From the NCBI GenBank assembly GCA_023424015.1, contig JAFAEM010000016.1, positions 62,001 to 126,000 on the forward strand: DNA of 64,000 nucleotides, read 5' to 3'. A program made the position numbers and the translations under genes. Position 1 is the stretch's first letter; each line of letters opens with the position of its first letter. The notes below the pieces were generated by a model. It ran no database searches, was not told the origin of the DNA, and was given only the letters and a program-made list of their open reading frames with translations. This stretch comes from Bacteroidota bacterium. GTDB lineage: Bacteria; Bacteroidota; Bacteroidia; Chitinophagales; Chitinophagaceae. Shown piece by piece: positions 59,542 to 64,000 of this stretch.

Positions 59542-60780
59542 GTGATGCAGCCAGCCAAAACCAACTCTGTTGTCAGTGTAGCCGTTATCGTTGCTGCCCT
59601 GGGGTACTTTGTCGACATCTATGATCTTTTGTTGTTTGCCATCATAAGAATTGAGAGCCTGGGTGACCTGGGACTTAGTTCCGCGCAGATCACAACGGAT
59701 GGCGAGGCGATTTTGCAATGGCAGATGTGGGGACTGTTACTGGGCGGTATTATCTGGGGAGTGATGGGAGATAAGCGGGGAAGGCTGAGTGTACTGTTTG
59801 GTTCGATCGTTTTGTATTCCATCGCCAATATCGCAAACGGTTTTGTGGAAACAGTGGATCAATATAAATGGATACGTTTTATCGCCGGGCTTGGACTTGC
59901 AGGTGAACTGGGTGCGGGCATCACACTTGTCTCGGAACTCACAGCTAAAGAGAAAAGGGGGATTGCCACTTCTCTGGTGGCAGGTATTGGTCTTACCGGC
60001 GCGGTTGTCGCGTTTGTGATGAAGGAAAACTTTCACTGGCGAACATGTTATTTCATCGGAGGTGGACTAGGCCTGCTGTTATTGATCCTTCGTGTCAGTG
60101 TTTTTGAGTCGGGCATGTTCCACGATGTAAAAAAATTGCAGGTACAAAGAGGTAATTTTTTCATGCTGTTCAATAAAGGAGAACGTTTCAGACGATATGT
60201 GGTGAGCGTTCTTATTGGTCTACCCACCTGGTTTGTGATCGGCGTGCTGGTTGCATTCTCCAGTGAGTTTGGGAAATGGTTTGGGATCAAAGAGGCCATC
60301 GACCCTGGTAAGGCGATCATGTATGCGTACGCGGCTATTTCTGTGGGTGATATATTGATAGGATTCGTGAGCCAGTGGTTCCGTAGCAGGAAAAAAGCGC
60401 TGTATCTATTTTTCGGTATTACTGCCTTATTTATGCTTTTGTTTTTTACTGTTCAATGGAATGGCAGCGCTAACGGTATGTATTGGATCTGCGCCGGCCT
60501 TGGCTTTGGTACGGGTTTCTGGGCCATTTTCGTGACAATGGGAGCAGAGCAGTTTGGAACCAACCTGCGCGCTACGGCGGCAACCACTATCCCGAATATG
60601 GTAAGAGGCATGCTGGCCATCTTTATCCTTCCTCTTTTTCAATGGTTGCGGGCTATCGATGGGGTGGGATATGTAAAAGGCGGTATCTACGCCGCTGTGA
60701 TCATCATGGCTATTTCAATCGTTGCCATAGCGATGTCGAAAGAGACCTTTGGTAAAGACCTGAACTTTGTAGAAACCTAA
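59542..60780 (+). CDS. MFS transporter, metabolite:H+ symporter type
   Basis: Inner-membrane transporter of 412 aa with twelve predicted helices. ALGYFVDIYDLLLFAIIRI near residue 15 carries the acidic pair of helix 1 seen in the metabolite:H+ symporter branch, WGVMGDKRGRLSVLFGS near 73 is the loop 2-3 signature, and LAGELGAGITLVSELT near 117 belongs to helix 4. Substrates of this branch include sugars, carboxylates and aromatics; none can be picked here. It starts 3 bases after dedA stops, which suggests coupled translation. Confidence 0.87.
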   Translation: MMQPAKTNSVVSVAVIVAALGYFVDIYDLLLFAIIRIESLGDLGLSSAQITTDGEAILQWQMWGLLLGGIIWGVMGDKRGRLSVLFGSIVLYSIANIANGFVETVDQYKWIRFIAGLGLAGELGAGITLVSELTAKEKRGIATSLVAGIGLTGAVVAFVMKENFHWRTCYFIGGGLGLLLLILRVSVFESGMFHDVKKLQVQRGNFFMLFNKGERFRRYVVSVLIGLPTWFVIGVLVAFSSEFGKWFGIKEAIDPGKAIMYAYAAISVGDILIGFVSQWFRSRKKALYLFFGITALFMLLFFTVQWNGSANGMYWICAGLGFGTGFWAIFVTMGAEQFGTNLRATAATTIPNMVRGMLAIFILPLFQWLRAIDGVGYVKGGIYAAVIIMAISIVAIAMSKETFGKDLNFVET

Positions 60781-60805
60781 TCAGTGCCACCTGTGGGAAA
60801 TTATC

Positions 60806-61729
60806 ATGAAGACAGTTTCTATCATAATTATAAACTTCAACACCTCTGTCGTCACGCTCAAATGCATAGAAACTTTAATGCAGTATTTCCCCCATTGTGA
60901 TCTGAATCCCGAAGTGATTTTGGTTGATAATAACTCAGCCTACGACGACTACGAAAACTTAAAACAGGGCTTAGCAGAAAAATTTAATACGGTTAAACTG
61001 ATCAGGCGAAAATTAAATGCAGGATTCGCAGGAGGTAATATGACCGGGTTTGAATACGCCACCGGGGATTACCTGATGCTTGTGAACAATGACGTTTTCT
61101 TTACCCATGACATCTTTACGTCCTCGGTAGATTATCTCGAGAGACATAGTGAGGTGGGTGTATGCGGAGGACTTCCGATCCTTGAAAACGGGAACAGGAT
61201 ACCACCGTTTGGACATAATGAGACCTTTCTGTATAAGCTTTTGGGTAACTGGTTGTATGAAAAATTATTCTCAGGGGTTGCGAAGAAAGAAAAAGAATAT
61301 ACCGAGCCGACAGAGGTGGATTATGTGCCGGGATGTTATATGGCTTTCAGGATGGATGTTTTCCGGAATATCGGGGGTCTCGACAGTAATATTTTCCTTT
61401 ACTATGAGGAAATGGATATTTCGGAGCGGTTGCGAAAGAAGGGACTAAAGACGATGTATGTTCCAGGGATGGAATATATCCACGCCACAGGTTCCAGTAC
61501 AAGCCGAAACTTCAACAGGAAAAAGGAATTGATTGTATCGAACCTGTATGTGGTACGGAAAAACCACGGTTATTTTCAATACCTGTTGTTAAAGGTCTTC
61601 TTTATGATCGTCTATTTTTTCAAGGCATTGGTGAAATGGAGATATTTTAAGCTTTGGTGGGTGATCATGACGATGGGCAGTCCGTTGGCGCATTCCATGC
61701 GTCACCAGCAAAGAATATCTGATCGGTAA
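60806..61729 (+). CDS. Glycosyltransferase family 2, rhamnosyltransferase-like
   Basis: GT-A enzyme of 307 aa. MKTVSIIIINFNTSVVTLKC opens the domain, EVILVDNNSAYDDYENL follows near 36, LMLVNNDVFFTHDIF near 90 holds the metal-binding acidic pair, and PGCYMAFRMDVFRNIGGLD then FLYYEEMDISERLRKKG near 195 are typical of bacterial wall and O-antigen rhamnosyl-type enzymes. A hydrophobic C-terminal stretch may bind the membrane. It starts 25 bases after the MFS gene and converges with another GT2 gene after 16 bases. Confidence 0.86.
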   Translation: MKTVSIIIINFNTSVVTLKCIETLMQYFPHCDLNPEVILVDNNSAYDDYENLKQGLAEKFNTVKLIRRKLNAGFAGGNMTGFEYATGDYLMLVNNDVFFTHDIFTSSVDYLERHSEVGVCGGLPILENGNRIPPFGHNETFLYKLLGNWLYEKLFSGVAKKEKEYTEPTEVDYVPGCYMAFRMDVFRNIGGLDSNIFLYYEEMDISERLRKKGLKTMYVPGMEYIHATGSSTSRNFNRKKELIVSNLYVVRKNHGYFQYLLLKVFFMIVYFFKALVKWRYFKLWWVIMTMGSPLAHSMRHQQRISDR

Positions 61730-61745
61730 ACAAAAAGAAGGATTA

Positions 61746-62543
61746 TTACTGCGAAAGATATTTGTCAATACCGGATTCCGCAAACGTGAGTTTGTTGAGT
61801 TTTGTTTGCTTCTCCAGAAACTCATTCTGGTGTACATTCTCCCTTGATTTGTAGTCATGGTCCAGGTGATAACAAATAGCGCTATACACCAGTCTTTTGG
61901 CTTTGAGTCCCACGTTGTGAAAACGTAGGGCCAGTTCCGAATCTTCAATTCCCCAGCCAAACATTTGCTCATTGAAGCCATTCACCCTAATGAGATCTTC
62001 TTTCCAGTATGAGGTGTTACAACCCCGGAGTTTAGGGGATATCTCATCAAAGTCCTTTCTTTTTTCAGCAATACGCAGGTATCGAACCCTACGAAACCGG
62101 TTCTTTATTCCCCTCGAAAAGAAGTGAAAGTGAATCTTCTTCTTCTTTAAAACGGCAGGCACATAGGATTTTTTTACGTGCACCCGGGTGCCAAATAAAT
62201 AGTATCCCTTTTTGGCGAAATGAAGGTGATCACGGATGAAGTCCTTGTGAAGAAAAATATCACCATCAATCTGTACGATATACTCACTTTCCGAACGGGC
62301 AATAGCTTTATTCAGGATGATTGCCTTACGCCAGCCTGTATCTTCATGCCACACATGGATCAGTGGTACAGGAAATTTCTTAGCATATTTTTCAATAAGC
62401 TCTTTAGTGGCAGGCCCTGAGCCGTCGTCGGCTATGATCACTTCTGATGGAAGCGTGGTCTGGATCAGCACGCTATCGAGGATCAATTCAAGTGCTTCCG
62501 GGTAATTATAGGTAACAATGATCAGGGAACAGGAAACAGCCAC
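61746..62543 (-). CDS. Glycosyltransferase family 2 with galactosyltransferase-like C-terminal region
   Basis: GT-A enzyme of 265 aa. SLIIVTYNYPEALELIL near the start, VIIADDGSGPATKELI near 35, and YIVQIDGDIFLHKDFI near 90 with the DGD metal-binding triad are clear. The C-terminal KEDLIRVNGFNEQMFGWGIEDSELALR near 185-210 is like the C-terminal domain of beta-1,4-galactosyl- and N-acetylgalactosaminyltransferases; I give only these segments. It lies between the rhamnosyl-like gene and DUF4254, all in a glycan locus. Acceptor unknown. Confidence 0.86.
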   Translation of the reverse strand: MAVSCSLIIVTYNYPEALELILDSVLIQTTLPSEVIIADDGSGPATKELIEKYAKKFPVPLIHVWHEDTGWRKAIILNKAIARSESEYIVQIDGDIFLHKDFIRDHLHFAKKGYYLFGTRVHVKKSYVPAVLKKKKIHFHFFSRGIKNRFRRVRYLRIAEKRKDFDEISPKLRGCNTSYWKEDLIRVNGFNEQMFGWGIEDSELALRFHNVGLKAKRLVYSAICYHLDHDYKSRENVHQNEFLEKQTKLNKLTFAESGIDKYLSQ

Positions 62544-62687
62544 CGTGATGAGTTTATTAGATGAATAATGTCATTTTATTAGCCTGTAAATATATAAAAA
62601 TAAGCAGCAGTTAAGGCAGGAAGACTCCTGCCGAAGATTTTTCAGGTTTCATTCAACTCTCGTTATTTTTGTTTTTAAATTTATTGT

Positions 62688-63293
62688 ATGGACATTTCTA
62701 AAGCGGCAGAAATTTTTCGTCGGAGCATAACGGACTATCATCTTACTGATGACGTGGATACCGTTATGAAAAATCCATATGCAGCCGGCAGTATTGAGAA
62801 CCTGCTCTTTGAGAAAAACTGGATCGACACAGTGCAGTGGCATTTGGAAGATATTATACGTAACCCCGAAATTGATCCCGTGGAAGCGCTGGTGATCAAA
62901 AGAAGGATCGATTCATCCAATCAGAAAAGAACAGACCTGGTTGAATATATTGATAGCTGGTTCCTGGATCAGTACCGGGATGTGAAAATTCAACCTGGCG
63001 CCAAGATTAATACTGAAAGCCCTGCCTGGGCTATTGACCGTTTATCAATCCTGGAATTGAAGATCTATCACATGAGGGCGGAAGTTGATAGAACTGACGC
63101 CGATCCCGGGCATATCCAAAAATGCCAGCAAAAGTTAGATGTGTTGCTTACCCAGCACACTGATTTAAGTACAGCCATACAACAACTACTGGATGATTAC
63201 CGGCAGGGAAATAAGTACATGAAAGTTTACAGGCAGATGAAGATGTATAACGATGAAAGCCTTAACCCGGTGTTGTACGGCTCGAAAAAATAG
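62688..63293 (+). CDS. DUF4254 domain protein
   Basis: Cytosolic, mostly helical protein of 201 aa. VQWHLEDIIRNPEIDPVEAL near 50-69, DSSNQKRTDLVEYIDSWFL near 74-92 and SPAWAIDRLSILELKIYHM near 110-128 are conserved in this family, whose function is unknown. In Bacteroidota it is usually encoded next to a GT9 glycosyltransferase gene, and here the GT9 gene follows after 4 bases. A role in lipopolysaccharide-like assembly is inferred from that pairing only. Confidence 0.85.
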   Translation: MDISKAAEIFRRSITDYHLTDDVDTVMKNPYAAGSIENLLFEKNWIDTVQWHLEDIIRNPEIDPVEALVIKRRIDSSNQKRTDLVEYIDSWFLDQYRDVKIQPGAKINTESPAWAIDRLSILELKIYHMRAEVDRTDADPGHIQKCQQKLDVLLTQHTDLSTAIQQLLDDYRQGNKYMKVYRQMKMYNDESLNPVLYGSKK

Positions 63294-63297
63294 TTGA

Positions 63298-64000
63298 TTG
63301 CAAACTCCTTCACATATTGTTGTATTCCGTTTTTCAGCACTCGGCGACGTAGCCATGACTGTTCCGGTTTTAATATGTTTGCTTAAACAATACCCGGAGT
63401 TGCGACTCACTGTGGTTTCCCAGACATTTTACAAGCCTTTATTTGAGGATATCGAAAGACTTGAGTTTTATGCTGTGGATTTTAAAACGCAATATAAAGG
63501 TGTATGGGGAATAAGAAATCTGGGCAAAAAGATCCGGGAGGAGATACCCTTCGACGCCGTGGCAGACCTGCACAATGTGATCAGGTCAAAGCTGCTGCGT
63601 TTTTTTCTGCGTCCTAAAAAATTCGAAGTGATTGATAAGGGTCGGAAGGAGAAGGCTTCATTGACCAGGAGAAGTCACAAGCATTTACGACCATTAAAAA
63701 CAGGTTTTCAGCGATACGCAGATGTATTTGCCACGCTGGGCTATCCTGTGAACCTGGTGGTTGAAGAGGGGATCAGGCATGCGGGAATGACAGATAGTGT
63801 ATTACCCTTTGCAAAACGGCCCGGTGAAAAGTTAATTGGAATCGCCCCATTTGCGAAACATGCTGCTAAAATGTATCCGTTGGAGAAAATGCGTGAGGTG
63901 GCCAATTTGCTTACAGGTCAAGGATATAAGATTTTGTTGTTTGGCTCAAAGCAGGAAGCAATTGAATTGGAGGAGTGGGCGAAGGCTGGCAGGAATATTA
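63298..64000 (+). CDS. Glycosyltransferase family 9 (heptosyltransferase-like), 3' end cut by window edge
   Basis: About 234 residues up to the window end. The frame has no ATG early on; a TTG at 63298 gives MQTPSHIVVFRFSALGDVAM, the standard start of this family, directly after an in-frame TGA at 63295. Further marks are VPVLICLLKQYPEL near 20 and LIGIAPFAKHAAKMYPLEKM near 180, where the second domain begins. Members add heptose or related sugars to a lipid A core. It follows DUF4254 by 4 bases, so co-expression is likely. The C-terminal donor site is outside the window. Confidence 0.82.
   Translation, partial: MQTPSHIVVFRFSALGDVAMTVPVLICLLKQYPELRLTVVSQTFYKPLFEDIERLEFYAVDFKTQYKGVWGIRNLGKKIREEIPFDAVADLHNVIRSKLLRFFLRPKKFEVIDKGRKEKASLTRRSHKHLRPLKTGFQRYADVFATLGYPVNLVVEEGIRHAGMTDSVLPFAKRPGEKLIGIAPFAKHAAKMYPLEKMREVANLLTGQGYKILLFGSKQEAIELEEWAKAGRNI

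Noticed and set aside
1..64000. CRISPR arrays, prophage or defence islands
   Set aside because: No repeat-spacer pattern, integrase, capsid or defence-type gene was seen; the window is ordinary chromosome with accessory glycan and sugar loci.

Overview
The window reads as a chromosomal segment of a Bacteroidota bacterium, most likely of the Chitinophagaceae or a close relative. Evidence is the TonB-linked outer-membrane receptor with a carboxypeptidase-regulatory-like N-terminus, a SprE/PorW-type subunit of the type IX secretion system, the alternative Bacteroidota GlmU-like enzyme, bactofilin, CtlX, DUF4254 beside a GT9 glycosyltransferase, and several upstream regions with the Bacteroidota promoter pattern (TTTG, about 20-23 bases, TAnnTTTG or TAnnTTCG). 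Coding density is high. I see no rRNA, tRNA, CRISPR array, phage gene or transposase. The assignment rests on reading proteins, not on a database search.

Layout. 1-8.6 kb: housekeeping (pgi cut by the window edge, ltaE, a TonB-type receptor, yajQ, rpmE2, GlmU-like enzyme, tpiA). 8.6-15.6 kb: a surface-polysaccharide locus with an ABC-type exporter (Wzm/Wzt-like), two methyltransferases and three glycosyltransferases. 15.7-26.3 kb: a sugar-oxidation island on two divergent arms. The minus arm has a Tat-type TIM-barrel isomerase, a gluconate-dehydrogenase-subunit-3-like protein, a GMC flavin oxidoreductase, a second exported TIM-barrel protein and two sugar/nucleoside-type MFS transporters. The plus arm has a Gfo/Idh/MocA dehydrogenase, a cytosolic TIM-barrel isomerase, a lipoprotein cytochrome c and a DUF1080 (3-keto-disaccharide hydrolase type) lipoprotein. 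26.4-31.1 kb: a FemAB/BioF2-like acyltransferase, small membrane proteins, then a pfkA-pyk glycolytic pair. 31.4-39.1 kb: prolyl oligopeptidase, an SDR reductase, two guanidino-group hydrolases (CtlX and an arginine deiminase relative), a tandem universal stress protein, and a methyltransferase. 39.2-48.1 kb: class A penicillin-binding protein, SprE/PorW, a short membrane protein next to bactofilin, an SprT-like metalloprotease, a small beta-barrel and a GNAT. 48.2-57.2 kb: a large uncharacterised GAF-like protein, a PQQ-type dehydrogenase with a cytochrome domain, a DUF4406-like protein, sucC, a YebC-family regulator and an amino-acid permease. 57.4-64 kb: a dicarboxylate/amino-acid symporter, DedA, an MFS transporter and a second glycosylation locus that runs off the right edge in a GT9 glycosyltransferase.

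How it works together. The most coherent system is the 15.7-26.3 kb island. Its parts fit oxidation of glycosides or sugars at C3 outside the cytoplasm (GMC flavoprotein plus Tat-carried small subunit, electrons to cytochrome c), cleavage of the keto-glycoside by the DUF1080 protein, uptake by MFS carriers, and cytosolic reduction or isomerisation by the Gfo/Idh/MocA and TIM-barrel enzymes. This is an inference from family content and gene order; the substrate cannot be read from the sequence. Short intergenic hairpins and palindromes recur at gene ends, two of them bracketing part of this island, and a 7-base tandem repeat abuts the end of sucC.
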